Source of the DNA: Lantana camara
Lineage: Eukaryota; Streptophyta; Magnoliopsida; Lamiales; Verbenaceae
Length of the DNA: 64,000 bases
Direction of reading: 5' to 3'
Assembly (NCBI GenBank): GCA_037501455.1
Contig: CM074865.1
Location: 13,710,501-13,774,500, forward strand
In this document: positions 35,570 through 46,444 of the stretch, piece after piece
How positions within the stretch are numbered: the first letter of the stretch is position 1
How the letters are laid out: each line of letters opens with the position of its first letter
The notes under the pieces: model-generated
Told to the model about the DNA's origin: nothing
Databases searched by the model: none
What the model saw: only the letters and a program-made list of their open reading frames with translations
Position numbers and translations under genes: made by a program

Positions 35570-36000
35570 TCAACTTTCTTATCTTTACCGCATCATCAAC
35601 AAAACTCTTACTGCAAGCACCCGTCCCATTATTACTGCCCCAACAATCATCAGCAGAGTGCAAGGTGGGGATTACAACATTTCTAGTGGCATTCATCACA
35701 TCAATGAAGTGTGGGACGGGCCTGAAAAATTCAACCCAGACTGGTTTCAAGATTTTGACAATGTTAAGAAATAATGCAAGTTATTGCCTTTCGGGTTGGG
35801 GAGAAGGGCTTGTCCGGGTGAAAACCTGGCAATTCGTGTCGTGGCTCTTGCTTTGGGATATCTAATTCAATGCTTTGGATGGGAAAAGGTGAGTGGAATC
35901 GATATGGGTGAAACTACAGTTTTGGTAGCAGTGTAGGTTCAACCTTTGGCTGCAAAGTACAATCAACGCCAATTTGTTGGCAAACTTCTCTCCTGAATTT
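35570..36000 (+). pseudogene. P450 exon-2 fragment, CYP81-like, opposite strand
   Basis: Plus-strand remnant. The reading moves between frames: LSYLYRIINKT (helix before the ExxR region), then LLLPQQSSAECKVG, GDYNISSG, EVWDGPEKFNPDWFQ (a PERF-like motif with W for R), and after a stop the heme loop [18 protein letters not shown] and [13 protein letters not shown]. There is a further stop near 35930. The heme-loop wording ([15 protein letters not shown]) differs from that of the minus-strand P450s here (GNGRRKCPGEALAMR), so it derives from a different CYP81-like gene. No exon 1 is visible. Its 5' side abuts the right end of MULE 1 (35457). Confidence 0.8.
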
Positions 36001-36393
36001 GAATTCGATGAATTTTTTGGCATTTTTGCTTCTAGTGGGCTAGTGTGAGAAAATAATTGTGTATCGAGAGGAGAGTATTTTACAACCTATTGTGTTATTG
36101 TTGTAGGTCTTAAAGAAAATATTAAATATACTTATCCATATAATTGGTCGGATTCGAACAAATCCCACTTAACCACATTTTTCCGATCCAGTGTTGAATA
36201 ATAAACTCTTTCTTCAAATATCTTTTAATTTGATATCACATTTAAGTTGAGAAAAAAAGCAAGATTACAAGAGCCAATATACTTACCTTACATCATTATT
36301 GAAATCACATCACATCACAAGAAGCGAAATCAGGTTGTAAATACATTTTACACACAACCGTGTATATCCCAATCTATTTATTACAAAACCTAT
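36001..36393. other. downstream flank of P450 copy 2
   Basis: No gene. Positions 36042-36120 share the gtgagaaaataattgtg block with the start of the window. The part close to 36394 (catcacatcacaagaa...aaatcaggtt) matches the 3' flank of the intact P450 (1074-1099), which supports a duplication that included the 3' flank. Confidence 0.6.
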
Positions 36394-37423
36394 TCAAATC
36401 TGAGAAAGAAGACTCACCATACTTGTCCGAGAAGAACACTTAACCATCAAAGGTTTAGCCTTGGTTGTAACAATCCCGATCCCGTTATGTTCAGTCAAAT
36501 CTTCCAACTCCTCACTTAACCTTTGCCAATCAAAGCATTGAATAAGTGATCCCAATGCCAGACCAATCATACACATTGCCAACGCCTCTCCAGGGCATTT
36601 TCTCCTCCCATTTCCAAAAGGCATATGCTTGAACTCTTCCTGCATCACCACGCCTTCCTTTGTCATAAACCTTTCGGGCTTGAACATCTCCGGATCATCC
36701 CAAACTTCAGGGTCGTTTTGTACACCCACACATTGACTAATAGCATTGTGCCACGAGGCATGTGAAAACCTTGGACAGTGCAGTCTTCTGACGACTCATG
36801 TGGCAACAGTAAAGGTGCCACGGGGCAAATTCTAAGAGTCTCCTTTATTACACGGTTGAGGTAAGGGAGCTTGGAAAGGTCGGAGTCGTTGATGAAGTGG
36901 TCGTGCTCTACCTGATTGTTAATTTCATTTTGGACACTTCATTGTAGACACTGAAGTGTCACTGCCTGCTTGAAGAAGTATCTAGGAGAAATAGAAAAAA
37001 TGTGAGCAGTAAAAGGAGATATACTATGGCAAAATTGTGAATGAAATAACTGGATTTCTTTTCACATGTCAAGAGTCTTAGAACATACTTAAATTTCTTT
37101 TCACTGCTAGCTCTGATGCATGAACACAAACATGAGATTACGGATATGACAAGAAACAAGACAAGAGAGAAGCATATGATGCAATAAGACAAAACTAAAT
37201 GATATTTCTAAAAATATCTTTACGTATAGACCGTCAGCTCATAATCATCGCTAAGTATAGATCTTACCGCTATGAGGCTCTTAACAACGTCATCAGTATA
37301 ATATTCAGGATCTGTTTCTTGCAACGACAGTAGCACTTCAATCATGGTTTTCCCCTTTTCATCTGCCGATCTGCAATTGTCGCCTCTCCTGCGAATCCCA
37401 ATGATCAAATCTTGTAGGAACTT

Positions 37424-40355
37424 TGTGACGCCCCGAGCGTAGAGCTATCACATCCCCCGCACTAGAACCCAACACGTATACGAAATGGAAAATCCATATA
37501 CATGCTAAGATCTAGTGAAAGGGAGACACTCAAGACCACTCCTAACTAGGCGGCACTACACAGGCGATCAAAATAATTAAGCGCATAGCGGAAGCTACTC
37601 ATCAAGTAAACAACAATTCAAGAGCTCAATATTTACTAATTTACATAAATCAAGTTCACTACTAACACAGAAAAAGTATTGTGGCGGATAATTCGTTATT
37701 ACATCACATGGCAATATCATATGTAAAAGCAACAAAATAGGACTCGACTCAAAAGAAGGCTAGACAACCGCCGCCTAGTCGACCTCAAAACCTGCAAACA
37801 ATACGAAGGAACAAGAAGGAAAGGGAAAGAGGGTCAGTCGAGTGACTGGCGAGGGATAACAATATACAAGTTATAAATAATGTAATAATAAGAGATCCAA
37901 TGCACAATAACAATAACATTTCACCTCGACCGGATATAGCCCATTTTACAATACAATCATTTCCATTACGATAATGAGGCGTATATCGGGTTAAGGGTTT
38001 TCAAGCAATCAATGGGTACCGAGTTATACCCTTTCTCCAACCTTTACTCCACAATCAATCAAGAACACGAACAATAACAAGAAACCATCCTTCTTCCTCC
38101 GGGTGATGGAAGGGTTAATTACGCCCTATCCATCCAAGAACACGTGAGTCATAGCCCATTTCAGTACTATGCTCCTTCGGCCGAAGCCGGTCACAGGTAA
38201 TACGTGATATCCACTACCTCCGAAGATAGCACGTACACCCATAGAGGTCGCAGAGTAGGTTCACCGTCAGCCCTATGCTTTCCCGGATCCCCTAAGCCAC
38301 GTTACCTCGGGCCCAACAATCACAAGACAAGCACTCGTTATGCAATGCATGAAAGTTACATTTTTCATTTTCAATTGAGATTCATGAACACACGCTTGAG
38401 AAGCATATATATATAACTCATTTGGTATTAGAAATATCCTTTTCGGTAAAACCGGGAAAATAGTAGGCAATGGCTTATTTAATACATAATACATATATGT
38501 ATAATAGTTCAGGTGAGGAACAATCAAATCGTGTAGGCCATAATATCAGTATAGTATTGATTACAGCAAGAGAATAACCTCACCTTGACAACCTCGACAA
38601 AAGAAGACCAAACAAGATATAATCTAAACCACCGGGTCCTTGGGAGGATCACCTGAACAAAAGACACGATTACGGTTGACATTAAACTCAAACGGACCAA
38701 CTAAAGATGCTCGGCGATGCAAAACAATGTCATGAAATGATATAAATATAGATTCATATGCAATGAGACTATAATTATGCAAGGAATGACAAATATGAGC
38801 AATCATGGAACTTTAAGAACTAACTTTCACATTAAAGATCATTTAGGACAAGTTTAGGCATCTTTCATGCAATTTTAGTAAAACAATATACTTATATAAG
38901 AGCACTTACAATTGAAATAAGGAATGTATATCACATATGAGATTCAATAAATGGAAAGAAATGATGAAAATTGCAAGAAATGAGCATTTAAGCAAAACTT
39001 GGCAAAGCTGACAGTTTTTCCCAAACGCGCAAGCTATAAAGAATTTGATATATCTTAAGATTTAGAAGTCGGAATTAAGTTTTGTTTGTTGTAAATAATA
39101 GTAGAAAAATAGATATTTTCAACCATATATGGCCCAAATTTTAATTCAAAGTGTATCAAAAATGGCATAGGTGCAAAGTTGGTTGAATGCAGATTTTCGA
39201 CAATTTGGCGACACAATTTTGGATCGATCATATCTCCCTACTCAGAAATGATTTTAAGGTGATTCCAATTGGAGAATTCTCGAAACTTAAAGTAGTTTCA
39301 GTGGTCCGAAAATCAGCTCAATCCGAGTTCTTTTGATGGGGTACCCGGCCGGGTAAAGTCTAAGGGAAAAATTCTTCGACCGGGGAAAAACAGTCCAGAA
39401 AATCGTCTGGACAAGGCTACCCGCCCGGGTAGATTTTCTTCATGATTTTACCCGCCCGGGTAGTGTATTTACAGCAGAAAAACGAGCAAAAACAGGGGAA
39501 AACAGGGGAGGAATGGAAAGGAAGCAATTTGATCACCTAAATTATCCAATTTTGCCAAGCTATAACTAGAATCAAGTGTATTCATTCCACTATACACCAA
39601 ATCACACTTAGGAACAATTCAAAGAGCAAATATATATCAAGAACTCATGCTAATATTCATCATCATCAACCTCAAAACCCATCAATCTCCATTAATGAAC
39701 TTCAAGCTTTCCTAACTTATGATCATGCTTAATAGCTTCTTGAATTCATCCAAGCACATGATTTCTAGCATAATTACTTCTAACACTTCCTCCTAACATG
39801 CTTTGCCATAAGATTCTCCAAACCTAGCTTTCATGGCAACATATCATGAACATGCATGCAAACTCATGTTTATGTAAGAATTAGACCACGGAGATATATT
39901 TATGCATGAAGAAAAACATAAATTCTACCTTGAATTGGAAGATGTGAACTTGAGATGATGGTGTGAGAGTGGGGTGATGGATCGTGAAATGAGGGAGCAA
40001 GGAAGAAGGAGAAGAGAATTTCTTGTATTCTTGAAATTTATGGAATGAAATGGAAGACATGATATTTTATAAAAAGTATACAAGCATTAATTAAATTACA
40101 TGAGTCATAAAGTAAGCTTGACTTTAATAAACAAATTTAGAGTTTAATCCTCAAGTTATGAAATTTATGCAATTAGATGATCACTCTCTTGAATTAATAA
40201 TATCTAGGCCAAATAAATTTCATTTAAGTACCCATAATTTGCAAATTTGGCAATCAAGGACAAGTAGTTAACAATTAGACGTCAAACGAACAATTATAAC
40301 ATACACTCTCAACGTTCACGCACATTTTACCTGTTCCGAAAGACGGGTCATTACA
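37424..40355. mobile_element. solo LTR / LTR-only element (2.93 kb) in P450 exon 1
   Basis: Starts TGTGACGCCCCGAGCG and ends GGGTCATTACA, flanked by the 5-bp repeat aactt (37419-37423 and 40356-40360), which lies in P450 exon 1. No gag or pol motif. Related in ends and inner blocks to the solo LTR at 5025-6619. Near 39345-39465 it has three GC-rich palindromic stretches of the type acccgcccgggta. An alternative is a large non-autonomous LTR element with unrecognised short LTRs, but I see no internal direct repeat of its ends. Confidence 0.78.
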
Positions 40356-40381
40356 AACTTGCCCCTCGTTTCATTTACGGC

Positions 40382-40557
40382 CTATGATGCATGGACACTT
40401 CTAAAAATATCATTTTGTCGTGTCGTGTCGGACACTCGTGTCTGACACCGTGTCCGACACTCCTTACGTGGGAAATTTAAGAAAAAATCCGTGTTGCCGT
40501 ATCCGTGTCGTGTCGTGTCCGTGTCACCGTGTCCGTGTCCGTGTCCGTGCTTCATAG
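40382..40557. mobile_element. hAT-like MITE, 176 bp, in P450 exon 1
   Basis: Ends CTATGATGCATGGACAC and (complement of right end) CTATGAAGCACGGACAC form 17-bp inverted repeats with two mismatches. The 8-bp target duplication tttacggc is at 40374-40381 and 40558-40565. The right half is a run of gtgtcc/cgtgtc hexamer-like repeats. Non-coding. Confidence 0.85.
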
Positions 40558-40633
40558 TTTACGGCTTTCATGTTCCTTTCTGCGTCGCTAAACCATCTCA
40601 CGAATGGGAATAAGTCAGCCAACCCTGATTTGC

Positions 40634-40776
40634 GGAAAATTAGAGAGCAAGTGTGTTACACTTGCCATTTGATTGGTCACTTTCCCTAAATTTTCCACCA
40701 ACCATAGAGCAAGTGTAAAACACTCGCCCCCTCATTACACCGATTTGGCCGAGCCAGGCTCGGGCTAGAATTACCC
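40634..40776. mobile_element. MULE-type MITE, ~143 bp, in P450 exon 1
   Basis: Splits the P450 codons after MSKSG. The target sequence ctgatttgc (9 bp, or 11 bp counting two more matching bases) is repeated at 40625-40633 and 40777-40785. Ends GGAAAATTAGAG and complement GGGTAATTCTAG are weak inverted repeats. Inside is a near palindrome gcaagtgtgttacacttgc and its diverged second copy. The 9-bp duplication suggests a Mutator-type MITE. Confidence 0.7.
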
Positions 40777-41602
40777 CTGATTTGCTCATTACCCGAGGAA
40801 TCTGACCTAGAATATCCTGAAACTGATTAGCCTCTACTGAGTTAACCTCATTCTTGCCGTAATATCTCTTTCCAAAAATCATCCTCGTCAGGACGTTGAA
40901 CAACATCTCAAAGATTAAAACCCTCATCTCAATCACGGTCCCTGGCTTCTCCGAAGATACCTTGAAAAGATGCCGAATCAGTATTCTTACTTCATCCATT
41001 CTGATCTGAGAGAGGGATTGTATGCGGTGGGATGACAGAAGCTCGATAGATGAGATCCGACGAAGATTTCTCCAGTGGTCTCCATGCGGGGCCCACGCGA
41101 GACCCGTGAAGTTGTAGCCAAAGTGTTTTCCAGCGAGGAGCCGCGGCCTGTTGGCAAACACGGCGTCGTTGGCCTTCGATAAGCATTCTGTTACTGTCGA
41201 CGGGGAATTTACGATGATAGCGAAGCGGGAACCCAGCTGCATGGAGAAAAACGGGCCGTATTTCTTGGACAGGCGATGGAATGTTATGTGGGTGGGTTTC
41301 TGCAAAAGGTAAATATTGCCTACGACTGGAAATGTTAGAGAAGGGCCTGGAGGAAGATTCTGGAGCTTGTGAAAGAGATTTTGGGTTATTAGGTACAACG
41401 CCAGAAATAGCGGAAGATACAGGGATACGAACATAGACAGTTCCATGGCTTAATTTGAGGAGAGAGAAACAGAAATCATAGCCCTGGATGAGAAGTTATT
41501 GTCGACCCTTTCAGTGCTGTTCTATGAGAAATAAATAGGACTTGTTCGTCAGAAACATGAACCTGTTGTTGTCTTATATATATCAGACTAAACTCTCACG
41601 TA

Positions 41603-41654
41603 ACTTGCACCTTTTGGAACATAAATCCACTTGCACCTTTTGCAACATAAATCC
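41603..41654. repeat. 26-bp tandem duplication upstream of P450 copy 2
   Basis: The unit acttgcacctttt followed by g(g/c)aacataaatcc occurs twice in direct tandem with one difference. It lies between the P450 copy 2 start and the left end of the Ulp1-MULE. Confidence 0.8.
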
Positions 41655-42567
41655 TTTTTGGTATCGCATAAATTCGGAGAATCCTCAATAACTCCCCCAA
41701 ACATTGGTCCAATTTCCTTCAACTCCCCCATTTGTATTCTCTCCCCACTAACTCCCCAACATACTTTAAAAATCTCCCTTTACTCCCTATTTTGGCTGAA
41801 TTTACGAAGATGCCCTTCAACCCTATTAATTTTCCTCATAAACACTTTAATTCCTTAATTAAATGAAAACCCCCCAAGCTCCAAATAACCGGCGATTCCC
41901 AATAACCGGCGGCACACTCTGCATTTCGCGGCGACCGGACGGTAAGTGACATTGGAGCGAAATAGTCGACGTTGGTGGCCGGGGTAGGGTTTGTTGCAGG
42001 AGGTTTGTGGCCGGACTCGGCAGTTGAAGGAGGTTTTTTGTCGGACGCAATTTTGCCGTAGTAGGGTCGCCACTCGCCGGCATTGAGGTCTGAAATATCA
42101 GAAAGAAAGTATTGAAGCGACGACGAGGGCGAGGACCACGAAAACTGAGGTAATTTCCGCCAAAATTTTGGGCGTTTTCTTCAGTTTTCTCCAATACGAA
42201 ATTGAGCGCATTAGGTTAAGTATTAGGTAATTTTGGTTCAGGAAGAAGGTTGGGTTTTCATATAATTTGAATGTCCTGGTGTATTTGGGCGTTGATTGAA
42301 CAGAAATGCTGAAAAATTGGATGTATGTTGGTTGAATATAAAAGCCTTAGCTTTTCATCCCCACATTGTGCTTCATATGATATTCCAGAATTTAGGCATC
42401 TTGTTATACCAATTTCGTACATGGAATTGTCCTTTAGATGAATTATTTGAAATGCCCTGAATTCTGTGAAGGTTCCTTCTCCCATGAATGCAATTGCTTA
42501 TTAGTTGTTTGTTTGAAATTGAATGTCCTACATTGTTATGAACTGTGTTTTGTTATATTTGGCAGTA

Positions 42568-45319
42568 ATGGACCGCTTTCAAACCCGTTGTTCCCCCGTG
42601 GCATTCTGCAAAGAAATGGAAAATCTTCGGGTTTTAATGAGGCTCGTACACCATGAAGCCATTTCTAGATTACCATTTGGATGTTTCTTGGACATGCCGT
42701 TTGCATATGCATCCCATTCCAGACTGAAGCTCTTGATATCCCGATTCGACGTGCAAACCTGTTCTGTGGGTGTGGGGCAAGATATCGATGTTCCATTCAC
42801 CGATACCGAATTCTGTATAGTTAATGGGCTGCGGCATTATGGTTTGAGCGTTGATTTACACCTGAAGCTGCCATCATCGACACTTGAAGAATTATTTGGT
42901 AACGATCCATCGAAGTGTAAGAAGGAAGTAATTGCAGAAATGATGAAAGAGCTGGTCCAGAGTACAGACAAGGATGATGTGGAAGATCTTTGCCGGCTGT
43001 ATGTACTATTTGTATTCTCGACATTGTTGTTTCCTCAGAGCTCAGGTACTATTCCTAGAGGACTCTTTTGCTATGTGGATGACCTGTCTTGCATTGGAGA
43101 GTATGCCTGGGGTGTGGCTGTTTATAAGTTTTTGGTGGGAGCAATGAGTCATTATCTGAACAATAATACAGCCTACGTCAACGGTTTCGTGGTTGGTTTC
43201 ATGGTATTAAGATCTATAGTATATGTTGTTTTCTATTATAAGTATAGTTCTGTTAAATAATTGAATACTGAATATGTTTTATGAATATGAAATAGGCTTG
43301 GTTTTACGAACATTTTCCTACGCGTGGCTGTCCTACCGCACTGAGGGTATTTCCGAGATTTTTTAGATGGCAAGCACAAGAATCCAATTTGCCCAGCAAC
43401 TTTGAAAGAGGCCAGGTTGCACGGAATGGCATTCAGAGGATTGAGGTAACTCATTTAACATTTTAACTTTACTATTTTGAGTCTATTATTAATAACAAAT
43501 TTTTTTGGTTATCATCTACAGCTTGTGGACATTGTTGCAACTCAGCCGAGGGAGTTGCAACTGTTCCAACCTCCCACATCAAACACTAATATTGAATCGG
43601 GGACTATATCTTTGCTGAGGGAAATTGTTGCGAATCAGCGAAAAGAGTTAAAGTTGTTGGGAAAATTATTAAAGAAGGGTGTAGAGGATGTAGAGGGTGG
43701 AGATTCTGAAACTGAGGAGATTTCGACAGAGGAGAATGACAACGAAGATGGAGACCCTTATGCTGAAGACGGTGAGGATAACCTGAATGTCGGGGCGGAG
43801 GGTGAACGGGAGAGTGACATTGAGAGTGAGAGTGATGGGCTGATAGTTGAAAAGGTTGAAGAGGAACAGGATAATAAAAGTCCTGAAAATGCTGCAGTTA
43901 AAGAGATGGTGGGGGTGGATTCTGAACAAGATGTTGAGAACAATGGAGAGGTTGCAATTGAGAAGGAAAGTAAAAAGGTCGAGGAGGGTGAGAAGAATGA
44001 GGAGCAGGTAGATGCGGTTGTTATATTAACTGGTTTGCAAGAGAAAGAGGTGGAGAATGATGTGGAGGAGAAAGAAACCAAAGATGAAGGTGTTTTGGAG
44101 ACTGGAGAGTATGTTGCGGAGCCGATATTGATTGAGGATAAAGTATCGAAGGCTGAAGGGGATCATGAATGTGAGTCCATTTATGCCAGTGGTTCCGATT
44201 CGAACAATTCGCGTGCTGAGCGGAGAATGAAGAGAGTTGATGATACCGTTAGCTCCCTTATCACTAGCTCCATTGTCACTAGCTCCATTGTTACCGATGT
44301 CAGAGAGAGAGCTGATAGGAAAAAGAAAAGAAAATCCCCCGACTTCGTTACACCTCCGTCGTCCACGGTCCTGAAGACAAAGAAGAAGGTAATATATCAG
44401 ATTTTCAGTTAATTATAATCAAATGTCAGTTGGTTATATGATAATATTACAATCTGTAAATTTACATTCTTGTGTTGTGAAGGTGAAAACCCTTATGGAT
44501 GACTGCATTGAATATGTTGGGAGGTTAGACTACCCTGGACGGGAGGATCTTACTACAGAAGAGCGCGAATTGATCGATGGATTCATCCGGGGTGAGTCTG
44601 GTGGGGAGGATGTGATTGTTGTTTACAGAGGGGTTGAAGAGGAAGTCCATAATTCTGACATTTACAGACTACTTTGGGGCTGCGAGATGATGCAAAAGGT
44701 ATTTGAGTGTTATGCTCAGATGCTGAACAGCAGGAAAAATTCGATAAAAATTTGGGTGATGTCAGCTCACGCGACAACCGAGATATTGAAGGGACTGCAC
44801 GGCCAAAAGTTCATTAAGGGTTCAAAGAAGAGATTGCATCGTGTGGATATGGGAGAGCTTGATGCATTCTTCCAAGCCGGTGTCATGGGGAGTGTGCGTA
44901 TGTATCTTGATCGTTTGAATCTCGATGTGTTGACACGATACCGTTACATCATCTTCCCGTTAAATACGAAATTTCATTGGCATATGGTGGTCCTGGACAC
45001 TGAAAGGAAGGTATTCACACGTTTAAACTCAATGTTATCTGCGTTGGCAACTGGGCAGGCGAAAACATGGGCAAAGTTCATCCGAATGTACCTGTTTAAT
45101 GTGCACAATTATGAGATCCCTAGTGATGACGTTCAAGGTCAGGTCTGTCCCCAACAAGATCCCGGCAGCCTTGATTGCGGTGCCTTTTTCTGCCTGTTTG
45201 CCGAATGCTTTTCTAGGGATGAGCCTACGTTTTGGAGGGAGATGCCGAATGTGAAGATGTCGTATTACCGGGCTCATCTGGCTGCTACGATATTGAGTGA
45301 AGCAAAGATGCTATGTTGA
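42568..45319 (+). CDS. Ulp1-like cysteine protease (C48) gene of MULE 2, four exons
   Basis: Exons 42568-43203, 43296-43445, 43522-44388 and 44483-45319, every junction GT/AG and phase 0, total 829 codons plus TGA. Exon 1 (MDRFQTRCSPVAFCKEMENL..., residues 1-212) and exon 2 (AWFYEHFPT...PRFFRW) form the plant-mobile/DUF1985-like N-terminal half. Exon 3 (residues ~263-551) is a long acidic Glu/Asp/Val-rich linker, then a Ser-rich basic stretch. Exon 4 is the C48 protease domain: His in KFHWHMVVLD, then FTRLNSM where the family usually has the catalytic Asp (Asn here), Gln in CPQQDPG and the Cys in SLDCGAFFC. Ulp1/SENP enzymes cut SUMO from proteins; the substrate of MULE versions is unknown. 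The acceptor at 42565 just before ATG suggests a 5'-UTR intron from ~42149. Confidence 0.85.
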
Positions 45320-45544
45320 TTTGTGTAGGAAACATTTGTTTTATTTCTGGATAATTTCTGTTTTTTTTGTTGTTGGTTTTTCCGTTATGTTGTTGTGAAG
45401 GGACGTAATTTTTTAGTGTAGGCCCTTGAACATTTTGTAGTCTGCTGCCCATATTAATGCATTATAGTATCAGAAAGCGTACCATTTGTACTAATTCAGT
45501 AATTGTATGTATCCTTTGTTGCGATGACACATCTTTCTTCATCT

Positions 45545-46115
45545 CGTAAACACTTGTAAATATGTTCGTACATAAATGGCCGAATGCCGCATCTAATCGG
45601 CCATATCTCGTGTAATTTCTGGAAAACAATCTCGTATACAATTATCAATATGTTGGTACATGCATCTAATCGGCCATATCTCGGTTAATTTGTGGAAGAC
45701 AATCTCGTATAAACTTATGAATATGTTCGTACATAAATGGCCGAATGCCGCATCTAATAGGCCATATCTCGTATAATTTCTGGAAAACAATCTCGTATAC
45801 TTATCAATATGTTGGTATATGCATCGAATAGGCCATATCTCGGTTAATTTGTGGAAGACAATCTCGTATACACTTATGAATATGTTCGTACATGCATCTA
45901 ATTTGTCATATCTCGTGTAATTTTTGGAAAACAATCTCGTACACACTTGTCAATATGTGCATACATAAATGGCCGAATGCCGCATCTAATTGGCCATATC
46001 TCGTATAATTTGTGGAAAACAATCTCGTACACACTTATCAATATGTTCGTACATAAATGACCTAATGCCGCATCTAATTGGCCATATCTCGTATAATTTC
46101 TTGAGAAGTTCCGCG
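45545..46115. repeat. 88-bp minisatellite, array 1 (~7 units)
   Basis: Units resemble tcgtatacacttatgaatat, gttcgtacataaatggccga, atgccgcatctaattggcca, tatctcgtataatttctgga, aaacaatc (88 bp in total, given in pieces). Some units are shorter where tgcatcta replaces the taaatggcc block. The preceding ~85 bp (45460-45545, tactaattcagtaattgta...) is repeated before array 2 (46362-46445), so the flank and array were duplicated together. Confidence 0.9.
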
Positions 46116-46444
46116 TATAGACTTCGATCAACCCCCCGTAAGCCTGAATTACACAACTTTTAGTCGTACAAGTGGTCATTGTTGGTAGAACAAGGTGACA
46201 TAATTACATTGCATGTAATATAAGATCCCATAATAGCATTTGTGTCTCAAATGCTACATGGCACCACCACATATATGTTACTCTAGTATGTATCACTTGG
46301 TGCGATATCCCAAACGCTTCAATTAATGAATCTCATTTAGTACGTATAGCACATAATAATGCATTACAGTATCACACGGCATACCATTCGTACTAATTCA
46401 GTAATTGTACGTATCTTTTGTTGCGAGGACACATCTTTCTTCAT
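46116..46444. other. spacer between minisatellite arrays
   Basis: No gene. Its right part (46362-46444) is a diverged copy of 45460-45544, the sequence in front of array 1. The left part (46116-46360) is unique in the window. Confidence 0.5.

Larger units (their letters stand above)
36394..41446 (-). pseudogene. P450 copy 2 (CYP81-like), broken by three insertions
   Basis: Paralogue of the intact gene. Exon 1 starts at ATG 41446 with the same N-terminus (MELSMFVSLYLPLFLALYLI) and is interrupted by a MITE (40634-40776), an hAT-like MITE (40382-40557) and a solo LTR (37424-40355); its last part, with an intact GTAAG donor, is 37419-37268. Exon 2 (about 36980-36394) has the GSDTS motif, then a ~43-bp deletion that shifts frame near 36940, then a one-base deletion near 36720 (NVWV-QNDPEVW). 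The heme loop PFGNGRRKCPGE and the C-terminus are still open to 36394. It cannot make a full enzyme. Similarity to copy 1 is very high by eye, including in the intron. Confidence 0.92.

Noticed and set aside
41855..42194. Minus-strand frames of 72 and 111 codons upstream of the Ulp1 gene
   Set aside because: No domain, no splice support. The region is better explained as the 5' UTR/intron of the plus-strand gene.
43669..44081. Ser-rich and hydrophobic minus-strand frames of 86-107 codons
   Set aside because: They are the antisense of the acidic Glu/Asp linker of the Ulp1 gene; this codon bias always opens such frames.
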